38,804 nt of DNA from Cytophagales bacterium (lineage in GTDB: Bacteria; Bacteroidota; Bacteroidia; Cytophagales; Cyclobacteriaceae). The stretch is from positions 1 to 38,804 of the forward strand of contig DNTA01000023.1 of NCBI GenBank assembly GCA_003500135.1, given 5' to 3'. The notes under the pieces were generated by a model, which saw nothing but the letters and a program-made list of their open reading frames with translations, was not told the DNA's origin and did not search any database. Positions 15,535 to 24,423 of this stretch are shown piece by piece; the stretch's first letter is position 1; each line of letters starts with the position of its first letter. A program made the position numbers and the translations under genes.

Positions 15535-17211
15535 ATGAAAAATCAATTCCCCATCCTTCTGCTCATCGTCTTGCTTGTGTCATGTGGTAAAAAAGAGACC
15601 CAAACCGAAGTTTTACTGCCCCATCGTATTGCGCCCGGTGAAGGCGAACAACCCGCTAAAGGTTTTGTATATCACGACGAGAACGAAAATCGTGTCAAGG
15701 ATGCATCGGAAAAGGGCATAGGAGGTGTTTTGGTTTCCAATGGTACAGAGCTGGTGCAAACCAACGAACAGGGACAATATGAAATACCGGTTTCTGATGA
15801 TGCCATCATTTTTGTCGTGAAACCAAAAGACTGGATGACGCCGGTCAATGAAGATAATCTGCCACAGTTTTACTACCTGCACAAACCCAATGGCTCGCCC
15901 GGCAATTTTATTTATAAAGGAGTGGCACCCACAGGTGAGTTACCCGAAGAGATCAATTTCCCGCTTCACATGGCTACGGGCTCTGATCAGTTTAAAATGG
16001 TGGTGTTTGGCGATCCGCAACCCTATAACATCGAGGATATTGACTTTCTGGCCGATGACATCATTCCCGAACTGATCGGTCGAAATGACCTCACATTTGG
16101 GATGACCATGGGCGATATCGTTGGCGACAGTCTGGATTTATTTTCCCCGTTGAACCAGACCGTTTCCAAAATTGGTATTCCCTGGTACAACGTACTGGGC
16201 AATCACGATGTCAACTATATGGCGCCTGACGATAAGTTGTCCGATGACACCTATGAGCGTGTATTCGGTCCGGCTACCTACGCTTTTGTTTACGGTGACG
16301 TACATTTTATTGTAGTCGATGATGTGATCCATGAAAGTAAAGTGGGATCGCGGAAATATGTTGGTGGCCTGCGACCCGATCAGTTTGATTTTGTATCCAA
16401 TTATTTAAGCACCGTGCCTAAAGAGGACCTGGTGGTCTTAACGATGCACATTCCCCTGGCACAGCACGGCGACTCATTTCGAAAAAGCGACCAGAAAAAG
16501 CTGTTCGATCTCTTGAAAGACTTCCCCCATACACTTTCCATATCGGCACATACCCACGTCCACGACAACCGTTTTTTTCATCAGGGATCTTCCGACTGGC
16601 AACAGGCCACACCGCACCATCACTTCAATGTAGGCGCTACTTCCGGAAGCTGGTGGAATGGCATGCGAAATGAAACGGACATCCCACACACGATGATGCG
16701 CGATGGCACGCCCAACGGCTATTCGTTTATCACTTTCAAAGGAACCGATTACATCATCGACTGGAAAGTGGCTGGAAGCGACAATGACCATCAAATGAAC
16801 ATCCATGTCCCCCGGGGCATTGTAGCGAATTCTTCCGATACGACCCTGCTCACGGTAAACTTTTTCAATGGCAGCGAACAGTCAACATTGGAATACCGGG
16901 TCAAAGGCCTGACGGATTGGAGAGCAATGGACCGGGTTGATAAATATGACCCGTATTATAAAATGATTGCAAAAAGGTGGGAGCACTTTATAAGGTTAAA
17001 GTTTAGTGAGCAGTGGAAAAAGGATACGGCAACGGCATCTATGCCTTTTCCGGGCTCCCGAATGCCCCGCCCGCAAACTTCAACGCATATTTGGGAGGCC
17101 AATATTGGAACCGATTGGCCCGAAGGCCGGCATATCATAGAAGTGAAGGCAGAAGACCGTTACGGACGTACCTTCACAGCGTATCACACGATGCGGGTGG
17201 TTTCGCAGTGA
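15535..17211 (+). CDS. Lipoprotein calcineurin-like metallophosphoesterase (Metallophos_N / catalytic / Metallophos_C)
   Basis: The start chosen is the ATG at 15535, because it yields a lipoprotein signal (MKNQFPILLLIVLLVSC, acylated C17). An in-frame ATG 36 bases upstream would disrupt the signal. The 558-residue protein has three parts. An N-terminal beta-sandwich at about 42-100 reads GFVYHDENENRVKDASEKGI. The catalytic domain carries the metal ligands GDPQ (159-162), MGDIVGD (192-198), GNHD (222-225), TMHIPL and AHTHVHD. A C-terminal domain at about 400-558 completes it. It is probably anchored in the outer membrane facing the periplasm or surface. Homologues hydrolyse phosphoesters, but the substrate is not predictable. 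It converges on the ABC operon with only 23 bp between stops. Confidence 0.87.
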   Translation: MKNQFPILLLIVLLVSCGKKETQTEVLLPHRIAPGEGEQPAKGFVYHDENENRVKDASEKGIGGVLVSNGTELVQTNEQGQYEIPVSDDAIIFVVKPKDWMTPVNEDNLPQFYYLHKPNGSPGNFIYKGVAPTGELPEEINFPLHMATGSDQFKMVVFGDPQPYNIEDIDFLADDIIPELIGRNDLTFGMTMGDIVGDSLDLFSPLNQTVSKIGIPWYNVLGNHDVNYMAPDDKLSDDTYERVFGPATYAFVYGDVHFIVVDDVIHESKVGSRKYVGGLRPDQFDFVSNYLSTVPKEDLVVLTMHIPLAQHGDSFRKSDQKKLFDLLKDFPHTLSISAHTHVHDNRFFHQGSSDWQQATPHHHFNVGATSGSWWNGMRNETDIPHTMMRDGTPNGYSFITFKGTDYIIDWKVAGSDNDHQMNIHVPRGIVANSSDTTLLTVNFFNGSEQSTLEYRVKGLTDWRAMDRVDKYDPYYKMIAKRWEHFIRLKFSEQWKKDTATASMPFPGSRMPRPQTSTHIWEANIGTDWPEGRHIIEVKAEDRYGRTFTAYHTMRVVSQ

Positions 17212-17234
17212 TTTACATTCAATCTGAACCAAAA

Positions 17235-17951
17235 TCATGGAACAATAAGTAGCTTCTCCTTAATACGATTTACAAGCTCTTGATTTATGAAATGACCTGT
17301 CGAATGAGATGGCCCATTTTGCTCGAATTCCCCGATGACCTTAACTGGCTTCTCGCTCAATAGAAATATCTTATTCCCAAAAATGGCAGCTTCTTCAGGG
17401 TCGTGGGTGACGTAGATGACCGTTCGGGGATCGTCGGATAGTATGGCATGTACATTTTCCATAAGCTGTTGTTTGAGCAAGTGGTCCAGCCCTTTAAAAG
17501 GTTCGTCAAGCAAAATCACGTCCGAAGGGAAACTAAAGGCCCTTGCAAAAGATATCCGCTGGCGCATGCCTCCGCTGAGTTGATGAGGGTAGTAGTGCGC
17601 ATAATCCTGCATTTTCACCAACTTAAGATGTTCATCTATCGCATCATTAATGGTGTCATTAGGCAGCTTATTTTTGAGGACCAGCCCGATGTTTTCAGCA
17701 GCGGTCAGCCAGGGTAACAGGCGGTCTTCCTGGAAAACAAAACTGAAGGTCTTATTTTGAAAATCGTCGATATTGCCTTTGTCAGGAAGAATGATTCCGG
17801 CAATAATCCGTAGCAGAGTGGTTTTGCCACAACCTGATGGGCCCAGAACACAGGTGGTTTTACCTTTGGGAAAAGAGAGGGAGAACCGGTTAAATACCTT
17901 TACTTCCTTAAAAGATTTGGAAATACCGTTTATGATCAGGCTCTTTTCCAT
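17235..17951 (-). CDS. ABC transporter ATP-binding protein (NitT/TauT/SsuB type)
   Basis: This 238-residue ATPase has all canonical motifs: Walker A GPSGCGKTT (37-45), the Q-loop in FVFQED (Q74), the signature LSGGMRQRISFARAF (125-139), Walker B VILLDEP (145-151) and the switch histidine in VIYVTHDPEEA. The sequence pattern, with the motif LPWLTAAENIGLVL, is that of the nitrate/sulfonate/taurine importer group. It overlaps the permease gene by 16 bp and is the last gene of the three-gene minus-strand operon. It energises import of whatever the substrate-binding lipoprotein captures. Confidence 0.92.
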   Translation of the reverse strand: MEKSLIINGISKSFKEVKVFNRFSLSFPKGKTTCVLGPSGCGKTTLLRIIAGIILPDKGNIDDFQNKTFSFVFQEDRLLPWLTAAENIGLVLKNKLPNDTINDAIDEHLKLVKMQDYAHYYPHQLSGGMRQRISFARAFSFPSDVILLDEPFKGLDHLLKQQLMENVHAILSDDPRTVIYVTHDPEEAAIFGNKIFLLSEKPVKVIGEFEQNGPSHSTGHFINQELVNRIKEKLLIVP

Positions 17952-18694
17952 GCTACCGTATATTTTTCCAAACCCGACAATAAAATATCGAATACAAAGC
18001 TAAGCAACACCGCTAAGATCGCCCAGCTGATCACTTCCTGTACCTCAAAATAGCCGTATGCCTCCCGCATTCTGGAGCCTATTCCATAAACCGGCTGGCT
18101 CAGTACCTCACCAATAATAATCGCCCGCCAGCCAAAACCGAGAGCAGTTGAAGCGCCGCTAAAAACAAAGGCGGAAATCGACGGCAGATAAACCGAGCGC
18201 AGCTTATCCATGCGCGATAGGCCATATACCTGTATCATTTCCTTAAACGAAGTATCAACTTCCTGCATGCCTCGCGTAATATTGGTGTACAAAATGGGAA
18301 ACATGGTAATGAAGGCAATTATTACCGGTACGCGATCTGTCTCAAACCAGATAAGTAGCAAGAGGATAAATGCCACAACCGGTGTGGAGCGCAAAACGAT
18401 CAGAAGCGGTTTTAAAAAAGCATGAATTCCGGTCCTCCAGCCCGAAAGGATGCCCGTTATGAATGCCAGCACAAAGGCGATTAAAAAACCGGCAAGCCCC
18501 CTTAAAACAGTGCTGAAGAGGTCAGCCATGGAGCTCTTTGAAAAAGCAATTTGCAAAAATGTAAACAGGGTGTCTTCAGGTGAGGGCACAAGATTATTGG
18601 AAGCCGTTGCTACAGATATTATCTTCCATACTATCAAAAGCACAGCTATCCCGGCAATGAATAAAACGCTATTTTTTGTAGTAAAAGTCTTCAT
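17936..18694 (-). CDS. ABC transporter permease (NitT/TauT/SsuC type)
   Basis: The ATG at 18694 (MKTFTTKNSVLFIAGIAVLL) is preferred over a GTG five codons upstream (18709). The protein is then 252 residues with about six transmembrane helices. The cytoplasmic coupling loop (EAA-like motif, EMIQVYGLSRMDKLRSVYLP) lies in the middle. The following segment GFGWRAIIIGEVLSQPVYGIG is characteristic of the SsuC/TauC family. The gene overlaps the substrate-binding gene by 26 bp and the ATPase gene by 16 bp, consistent with translational coupling in one operon. Confidence 0.9.
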   Translation of the reverse strand: MKTFTTKNSVLFIAGIAVLLIVWKIISVATASNNLVPSPEDTLFTFLQIAFSKSSMADLFSTVLRGLAGFLIAFVLAFITGILSGWRTGIHAFLKPLLIVLRSTPVVAFILLLLIWFETDRVPVIIAFITMFPILYTNITRGMQEVDTSFKEMIQVYGLSRMDKLRSVYLPSISAFVFSGASTALGFGWRAIIIGEVLSQPVYGIGSRMREAYGYFEVQEVISWAILAVLLSFVFDILLSGLEKYTVAWKRA

Positions 18695-19673
18695 CGGGTA
18701 TCCGGCCACCTATTATTTTTTTATTTGTGGTGTACAATAATTCAAGATAATTCTCCAGCGTTTCTTTTTGTTCAAATCCATACTCAAAATCAAGGTGGCA
18801 CCGCGGAATGGCCGAAGCTACCACTTCAGCATGGTTGCCAATTTTGTGTTTTACCGCCAGCCTCCCGGCCTCTTTTGTATTTACATTGGTCCATTGTATG
18901 GCTTCTGCATACTGTCGGCACCACTTAGTCAATTTCGATCTGTTTTCATTGGCCCACCCTTTCCGCACCATCAGCGCGGTCTGTGCAAGCGGTACTTCTT
19001 CACCGTACATCTGGCGCCAGCGTTCGGCGAGGTCAATCAGCGCTTTGATATCCGGGTTTTGGTGTAGCGCCTGGCTCACCATGGGTTCAGGAATAACCCC
19101 CAATGCCACACGTTTGGCTAACAGGGCGCCCGACAGTTCAACAGGGGTCGGAAAAGTATAATCAAGCGTCAGATCTTTATCCGGTTCCAATGCATGTTTT
19201 TCAAGCAAATGCCTGAATACGATGTCCGGGGTCATGTTGCGTGGCAACACGGAAACCTTTTTGCCCTTCAGGTCATCAAAACGAGTTATTGCCGTATCGT
19301 AACCTACCAGAACAAGGGAGCCCCAAACCGGAACGCCAACAAGTTGATAGGGGAAATCATTGTTGTACAGAAGCGCAGCCATGGTAAATGGGATAAGCGC
19401 CAGGTCGACTTCTTCACTTGCCATCATGGCTTTGATCAGTTCCGGGTCGTTTTTGATGATATAGTTTAACTGGCTTTTAGGGTCTTCCAAACGGTTTTCA
19501 TTCATCATTTTAGCGAGGCTCAATCCCGTAGGGCCATTTAAAGCCACCACATTAAAGCTTGAGTTTTGGCTTTCGCTTCCGCAGGCCGAAAGTAATAATC
19601 CGATCAGCAGATATAGGCAAAATCTTGATTTGCCAATCCCGGAATTATCTTTCGTTTTGATGACACTAGTCAT
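18669..19673 (-). CDS. ABC transporter substrate-binding lipoprotein (NMT1/SsuA-like)
   Basis: This 334-residue protein has a lipoprotein signal with an unusually long polar N-terminus, then RFCLYLLIGLLLSAC with the acylated cysteine at C31. The mature domain starts NVVALNGPTGLSLAKMM and includes EVDLALIPFTMAALLYNND, DLKGKKVSVLPRNMTPD and GVIPEPMVSQAL. These match the two-lobed NitT/TauT/thiamine-precursor binding-protein fold. The ligand cannot be inferred from the family, which covers sulfonates, nitrate, pyrimidine precursors and others. It is the first gene of the ABC operon and is divergent from the TonB-dependent receptor, with a shared 78-bp intergenic region. Confidence 0.85.
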   Translation of the reverse strand: MTSVIKTKDNSGIGKSRFCLYLLIGLLLSACGSESQNSSFNVVALNGPTGLSLAKMMNENRLEDPKSQLNYIIKNDPELIKAMMASEEVDLALIPFTMAALLYNNDFPYQLVGVPVWGSLVLVGYDTAITRFDDLKGKKVSVLPRNMTPDIVFRHLLEKHALEPDKDLTLDYTFPTPVELSGALLAKRVALGVIPEPMVSQALHQNPDIKALIDLAERWRQMYGEEVPLAQTALMVRKGWANENRSKLTKWCRQYAEAIQWTNVNTKEAGRLAVKHKIGNHAEVVASAIPRCHLDFEYGFEQKETLENYLELLYTTNKKIIGGRIPDEDFYYKK

Positions 19674-19740
19674 ATGCTAAGGCTAGTTTGTAGAGTATTT
19701 TTATATAAATAAAAATGGATTTCAATTGCCCGATTTTCAA

Positions 19741-19770
19741 CAAATATAAACATGCCTTCCGGTAAACAAA
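19741..19770 (-). promoter_or_regulatory. Promoter of the ABC importer operon, overlapping the TonB-receptor start
   Basis: On the minus strand, a TTTG (-33 type, 19767-19770) is followed after 18 bp by TATATTTG (-7 type, 19741-19748), close to the Bacteroidota promoter consensus. Transcription would begin near 19734, about 60 bases before the substrate-binding gene ATG. The -33 element lies inside the first codons of the divergent TonB-receptor gene, so the two units could influence each other. Confidence 0.5.
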
Positions 19771-22175
19771 TATTTTTCTATGTTGTGTTATCACTCTTTT
19801 TGAGCGCTGAACTGTTTGGGCAATCCAGTATCCTGTCCGGGCAAATCGTGGATGAATCAAAGAAACCCCTTTTAGGCGCCCTGGTATACATGAATAATGA
19901 CAAGGAAAAGAGGCAGGATTTATCCGGGCCGGTAGCGCAGGCCATCACCAATGCCGAAGGCAGATTTATCATTCGCGTGCCCAATTCGGATCATTTGACC
20001 CTTACCGTAAGGCATTTGGGTTATGCCACGCAGCACAGGTCTGTAGGAAATGGAGACAGCGAGTTTATTATCGTGCTACCGGAAAAACCGTTGCCATTGG
20101 ATGAAGTCACCATTTCAAGTCTGAAAGGCGAAAAGCCCTATCAGGAAGCGTCGGTCCCCGTGGCGGTTTTAACATCAGATCAGTGGCAAAACTGGATGCC
20201 TCGCGATTTGCCGGAAGTACTGGACAATATGCCGGGTGTTTCAAAGGCGAGCGACGGACCGTGGGCAAACAGTGTTCACGTACGAGGTTTTGGTGAAGAC
20301 CGGCTGGTGCGCATGATTGATGGAAGCCGGATTGAAACCGCAACTGATCTTTCCGGCGCTTTATCCACCATCGATATGAGTGATGTGGAAAGAGTGGAAG
20401 TCATCAAGTCGGGCATATCGAGCCTTTATGGCAGCGGCGCTCTTGGTGGGGCCATCAATGTGATTACCCGTAGTTCGGAATATAACTCTCAGCCCTATTG
20501 GCATGGCAGCGCCGCACTGGATTATCAGTCGGTAAATCAGATGTGGGCGCCTAAAGCAACGCTTTTTGCCGGCGGTCAAAAGTGGAACGCCAAGTTGCAC
20601 TTTGGTTACCGCGACGCCGGAGACGCCTATTCGCCGGACGGACCGATACCGAATAGCCGGTTTACTGATTGGAATTTGTCCGGAAGGATCGCCGTTCGTA
20701 CATTTGAAAACCATGAATTTTCGATCAATTATCAGAAATATGAAGGCAGCGCCGGCATTCCCGGAGGTGATAATTTCCCAAATAGCGCCCGCGCATCATA
20801 CCTCGATTTTGACCGCGAACTGGTATCCCTGGAATACCAGATCATAGATTTGTTGCCTACACTGAAGACGCTCTGGGCTAAGTATTATCACCAGGATATT
20901 TTCCGAAATGTGGAAGTTATCCCCAACGTTCCTTCAAATACGAATGGAAACATAAGGGTGACCCCTCAGTTGCTAAATCCTTCGGCTACCCATCTTACCA
21001 ATGGAGGGCTTATTGAAAGCCAATGGGTTTTTGGTGGGAGGCATGAACTAACGGTAGGTTGGGAATTGTGGCAGCGCGACCTGGAAAGTCAGCGGACCAG
21101 GTATATTCTGCAGGAAGTACTCGCCCCTGCCGGAAATGTGGTCAATAGTATCGACTTAATCAAAGGCGAGACACCCATTCCCACGTCAAGTTTCCAGAGC
21201 AATGGGGTTTTTGCACAATACAATATCCGCATTTTGCCAAAACTGGATTTCACCGCAGGAGGAAGGCTGGATCGGATCACACTGTCCAATGAAGAGAGTC
21301 GCGATCCGGAATATTTGATCAGAAACGGTGAAAGAACAGATAATCCACCGGGCCAGATCATCGTATATCCTGATACCTCCACTTCCAATACAACCTGGGC
21401 GCTGCATGCCGGTATTTCTTACCATCTCAACGAAGATATTTCCCTGACGACCTCTTATGGCAGGTCTTACAGGGCGCCCTCTCTGGAAGAGCGGTATAAG
21501 TTTATCAACCTGGGAAATGCCATAGAAATGGGAAACCCTGACCTGGTACCTGAGCAGGGTAATTTTCTTGATGCAGGAATAAAAATCAATACCTCGCGAA
21601 TTCAACTGACCGGAAATGTGTTTATCAACTATATCGACAAAATGATCACCATGGCCCCGGCCGATTCGGTGTCCTTTTTTATCAGTGACGATGCAGGCCC
21701 TTCACAAAAGACTTTTGCCAGGAGATATCAGAATATCAATAAGGCGCTACTTTCGGGGTTTGAAGTCAGTGTCGACTGGTTGGCATATTCCTCGGGTGTA
21801 GCCTACGGGCAGTTGAACTATGTCAGGGGCATTGATAGAAGCAAAGAAGAAAATTTGCCACAAATCATACCCTTTAACGGGATGATAGGCCTGCGGCAAA
21901 AAGTGAGGGATGCAGGCAGTATTGATCTCAGGGTGCGTCATTTTGCAGCTCAGAACAATGTGGCAGAAGGTGAAGTGACAACTGATGCCTACACGCTTCT
22001 GGATTGCTTTTTTGAGTCGGAACCACTACGAATGAGCGGCTGGCAATTACAATTTACTGCAGGAATAGAGAATATTACCAATACACGGTATCGGAACCAT
22101 CTGTCTACAAACAGGGGGTTCTGGATGCTGGAACCGGGACGTAACATAAAATGCAAAGTAAGCATTTTGTGGTAG
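19752..22175 (+). CDS. TonB-dependent receptor with N-terminal carboxypeptidase-like domain
   Basis: This 807-residue outer-membrane receptor has a signal peptide (MPSGKQIFFYVVLSLFLSAE, cleaved near GQ/SS). A carboxypeptidase-regulatory-like beta domain follows at about 27-112 (GQIVDESKKPLLGALVYMNN). The plug domain spans about 120-250, with the typical VRGFGEDRLVRMIDGSRIE and SDVERVEVIKSGISSLYGSG segments. A 22-strand-type barrel ends in VSILW. It is not a SusC-type protein and has no SusD partner. Such receptors take up iron chelates, cobalamin or other scarce ligands using TonB. It lies 62 bp upstream of the hydrogenase genes on the same strand and is divergent from the ABC importer, so it may be cotranscribed with the hydrogenase. 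Confidence 0.92.
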   Translation: MPSGKQIFFYVVLSLFLSAELFGQSSILSGQIVDESKKPLLGALVYMNNDKEKRQDLSGPVAQAITNAEGRFIIRVPNSDHLTLTVRHLGYATQHRSVGNGDSEFIIVLPEKPLPLDEVTISSLKGEKPYQEASVPVAVLTSDQWQNWMPRDLPEVLDNMPGVSKASDGPWANSVHVRGFGEDRLVRMIDGSRIETATDLSGALSTIDMSDVERVEVIKSGISSLYGSGALGGAINVITRSSEYNSQPYWHGSAALDYQSVNQMWAPKATLFAGGQKWNAKLHFGYRDAGDAYSPDGPIPNSRFTDWNLSGRIAVRTFENHEFSINYQKYEGSAGIPGGDNFPNSARASYLDFDRELVSLEYQIIDLLPTLKTLWAKYYHQDIFRNVEVIPNVPSNTNGNIRVTPQLLNPSATHLTNGGLIESQWVFGGRHELTVGWELWQRDLESQRTRYILQEVLAPAGNVVNSIDLIKGETPIPTSSFQSNGVFAQYNIRILPKLDFTAGGRLDRITLSNEESRDPEYLIRNGERTDNPPGQIIVYPDTSTSNTTWALHAGISYHLNEDISLTTSYGRSYRAPSLEERYKFINLGNAIEMGNPDLVPEQGNFLDAGIKINTSRIQLTGNVFINYIDKMITMAPADSVSFFISDDAGPSQKTFARRYQNINKALLSGFEVSVDWLAYSSGVAYGQLNYVRGIDRSKEENLPQIIPFNGMIGLRQKVRDAGSIDLRVRHFAAQNNVAEGEVTTDAYTLLDCFFESEPLRMSGWQLQFTAGIENITNTRYRNHLSTNRGFWMLEPGRNIKCKVSILW

Positions 22176-22237
22176 GCCTGATGTTCAGAATGGATAAGAT
22201 TATGACATAAGAAATCACATATTAACCAGATTTGTTT

Positions 22238-22726
22238 ATGGAAACGCTACATGAAGAAATAACCGATGAAATCAGGGCTATCCTTGATAAATGGAAACCG
22301 AAGGAAGGTAATCTGATAATGATCCTCCACGGTGTTCAGCAGCGCTACGGCTATGTACCGTGGAACATTTCGAAGTTCCTTGCCAGCGAATTGTCCGTGC
22401 CTCTCGCCCGGATATTTGAAGTGGTAACCTTTTACAACTTCTTCAACCTTGAAGCCCCTGCCGATTATAAGATATCTGTTTGTACCGGAACGGCTTGTCA
22501 TCTAAAAGGAGCGCCGGTATTGATCCAGGGATTAAAAAAACAATTGAAAATCAGTCCGAAAGCACAGTATACGGAAGACCGGAAGTTTAAGGTAGAAGAG
22601 GTACGATGTGTAGGCTGTTGTGGACTGGCCCCTGCTATGGTAATCAATGAAGAGGTATATGGCAGGCTAAAGCCGGAAGATATCGAACCTACCTTAGAGA
22701 CAATTAAGATCGAAGAAACATCTTAA
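22238..22726 (+). CDS. NuoE-like [2Fe-2S] subunit of NAD-linked [FeFe] hydrogenase (HydC/HndA type)
   Basis: The ATG at 22238 is used, because the TTG two codons upstream is not needed. The 162-residue protein has an N-terminal helical part and a thioredoxin-like ferredoxin domain. The four [2Fe-2S] ligands are C82 and C87 in VCTGTACHLKG, and C124 and C128 in VRCVGCCGLAPA. The sequence RYGYVPWNISKFLASEL and FEVVTFYNFF match the NuoE/HydC family. It passes electrons between the NAD(H)-binding subunit and the hydrogenase. The next gene follows after 11 bp, forming a three-gene hydrogenase operon. Confidence 0.92.
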   Translation: METLHEEITDEIRAILDKWKPKEGNLIMILHGVQQRYGYVPWNISKFLASELSVPLARIFEVVTFYNFFNLEAPADYKISVCTGTACHLKGAPVLIQGLKKQLKISPKAQYTEDRKFKVEEVRCVGCCGLAPAMVINEEVYGRLKPEDIEPTLETIKIEETS

Positions 22727-22737
22727 AAGATCACGAC

Positions 22738-24423
22738 ATGGAAAAACTAACTTTAAAAACTACGCAGCGCTACCGGGAACAGCAAAGAGCGGTAATTGAA
22801 AAACGGTTGAAGCCAGATCAGCTTACAGGTGGACAGATGGAAGTCATGGTTTGCCGATCGACAGGCTGTGAATCAATTGAAGCAAAAAGAATTCTGGAGC
22901 GACTCAAAAAAGTTGTCAATTCCAAAGGATTGGATGACAAAATACATATTACTCAGACAGGTTGTTTTGGGTTCTGCGAAAAAGGGCCCATAGTGAAGGT
23001 TCTACCGGAGAACGTCTATTATGTGATGGTAAAGCCTGACGATATTGAGGAAATTGTGGAAAAACATTTTGTTGAAGGTAATATCGTTGATTCAATGTTG
23101 ATGGAGGAACAACAAGGTAAGACGGGCAGGCGTGAGGAGATCAGCCTATTTAAAAAGCAAATGCGTATCGTTTTACGGAACAATGGGAGGATAGATCCCG
23201 AAAGTGTCAATGAGTATATTGCTGTGGATGGATATACAGCCCTGGAAAAAGTTCTTAATGGAATGACACCAGAAGAAGTGATCGCAACCTTAAAATTAGC
23301 CGGGCTAAGAGGCCGGGGAGGAGCTGGTTTTCCCATATGGCAGAAATGGACGAATGCAAGGAAAGCAATAGGAGAAAACAAATTTATTATCTGCAATGGA
23401 GATGAAGGTGATCCCGGCGCATTCATGGACAGTTCCGTTCTTGAAGGAGATCCACATTCTGTCATTGAGGCCATGGCCATAGCGGCTTACACCATTGGCG
23501 CTTCCAAAGGATATTTTTATGTACGCGCGGAATATGGTTTGGCCATCCGACGCATTCAGGTAGCCATTGACCAGGCCTATGCACTTGGATTGCTCGGAAA
23601 AAATGTCCTAGGTAGCGATTTCAGCTTCGACCTCGAAATCCGGTTGGGCGCCGGCGCTTTTGTTTGTGGTGAAGAAACCGCACTGATCGCTTCCATAGAA
23701 GGGGAGCGCGGTACACCACGGCCAAGGCCACCTTATCCTTCCATCAGTGGGCTCTTTGGAATGCCAACTGTCATCAATAATGTAGAGACTTTGGCCAATA
23801 TTGCACCGATCATAAATAACGGCGGGGAATGGTTTGCTTCAATCGGTACGGAGACATCCAAAGGAACCAAAGTTTTTGCCCTTACCGGAAAAGTGAATGT
23901 CTCCGGACTAATTGAAGTACCTATGGGCACCACCATCCGCGAGATTGTTTTCGATATCGGCGGAGGAATAGCCGGTGGTAAGAAGGTCAAAGCCGTACAA
24001 ACCGGTGGTCCGTCCGGTGGTATCATTCCCGAAAAATATTTTGATACACCTATCGACTACGAAAGTCTTAACTCACTGGGGTCAATGATGGGTTCCGGGG
24101 GCATGATCGTTATGGACGAAGATGACAGCATGGTAGACATTGCCAAGTTTTACATTCAGTTCAGTGTGGATGAATCGTGCGGTAAATGTGCGCCATGCCG
24201 AATTGGAAACTATCAGATTCTTCAAATACTGGAGCGCTTTGGAAAGAAAAGAGGAAAAGAAGACGATCTGGAGAAGCTGCATGATATTGCATTTGCCATG
24301 AAGAAGGGTTCGTTATGTGGTTTGGGTCAAACATCGCCCAACCCGGTTATCAGTACCTTAAAGTATTTCCCCGAGGAATACAATGAAAAAATCAGGAAAC
24401 CTAAAATAGTCCAGACAAAATGA
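22738..24423 (+). CDS. NuoF-like NAD(H)/FMN-binding subunit of [FeFe] hydrogenase (HydB/HndC type)
   Basis: This 561-residue flavoprotein has an N-terminal [2Fe-2S] thioredoxin-like domain with ligands C39, C44, C76 and C80. The FMN/NADH domain follows, with LRGRGGAGFPIWQKW (about 190-204), NGDEGDPGAFMD and GEETALIASIEGERG. A C-terminal [4Fe-4S] domain is ligated by ESCGKCAPCRIGN and SLCGLGQ. It lacks the extra C-terminal 2x[4Fe-4S] ferredoxin domain that the Thermotoga maritima HydB carries, so it is the shorter version. It exchanges electrons with NAD(H) in the cytoplasm. Its stop overlaps the HydA start by 4 bp (ATGA). Confidence 0.93.
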   Translation: MEKLTLKTTQRYREQQRAVIEKRLKPDQLTGGQMEVMVCRSTGCESIEAKRILERLKKVVNSKGLDDKIHITQTGCFGFCEKGPIVKVLPENVYYVMVKPDDIEEIVEKHFVEGNIVDSMLMEEQQGKTGRREEISLFKKQMRIVLRNNGRIDPESVNEYIAVDGYTALEKVLNGMTPEEVIATLKLAGLRGRGGAGFPIWQKWTNARKAIGENKFIICNGDEGDPGAFMDSSVLEGDPHSVIEAMAIAAYTIGASKGYFYVRAEYGLAIRRIQVAIDQAYALGLLGKNVLGSDFSFDLEIRLGAGAFVCGEETALIASIEGERGTPRPRPPYPSISGLFGMPTVINNVETLANIAPIINNGGEWFASIGTETSKGTKVFALTGKVNVSGLIEVPMGTTIREIVFDIGGGIAGGKKVKAVQTGGPSGGIIPEKYFDTPIDYESLNSLGSMMGSGGMIVMDEDDSMVDIAKFYIQFSVDESCGKCAPCRIGNYQILQILERFGKKRGKEDDLEKLHDIAFAMKKGSLCGLGQTSPNPVISTLKYFPEEYNEKIRKPKIVQTK

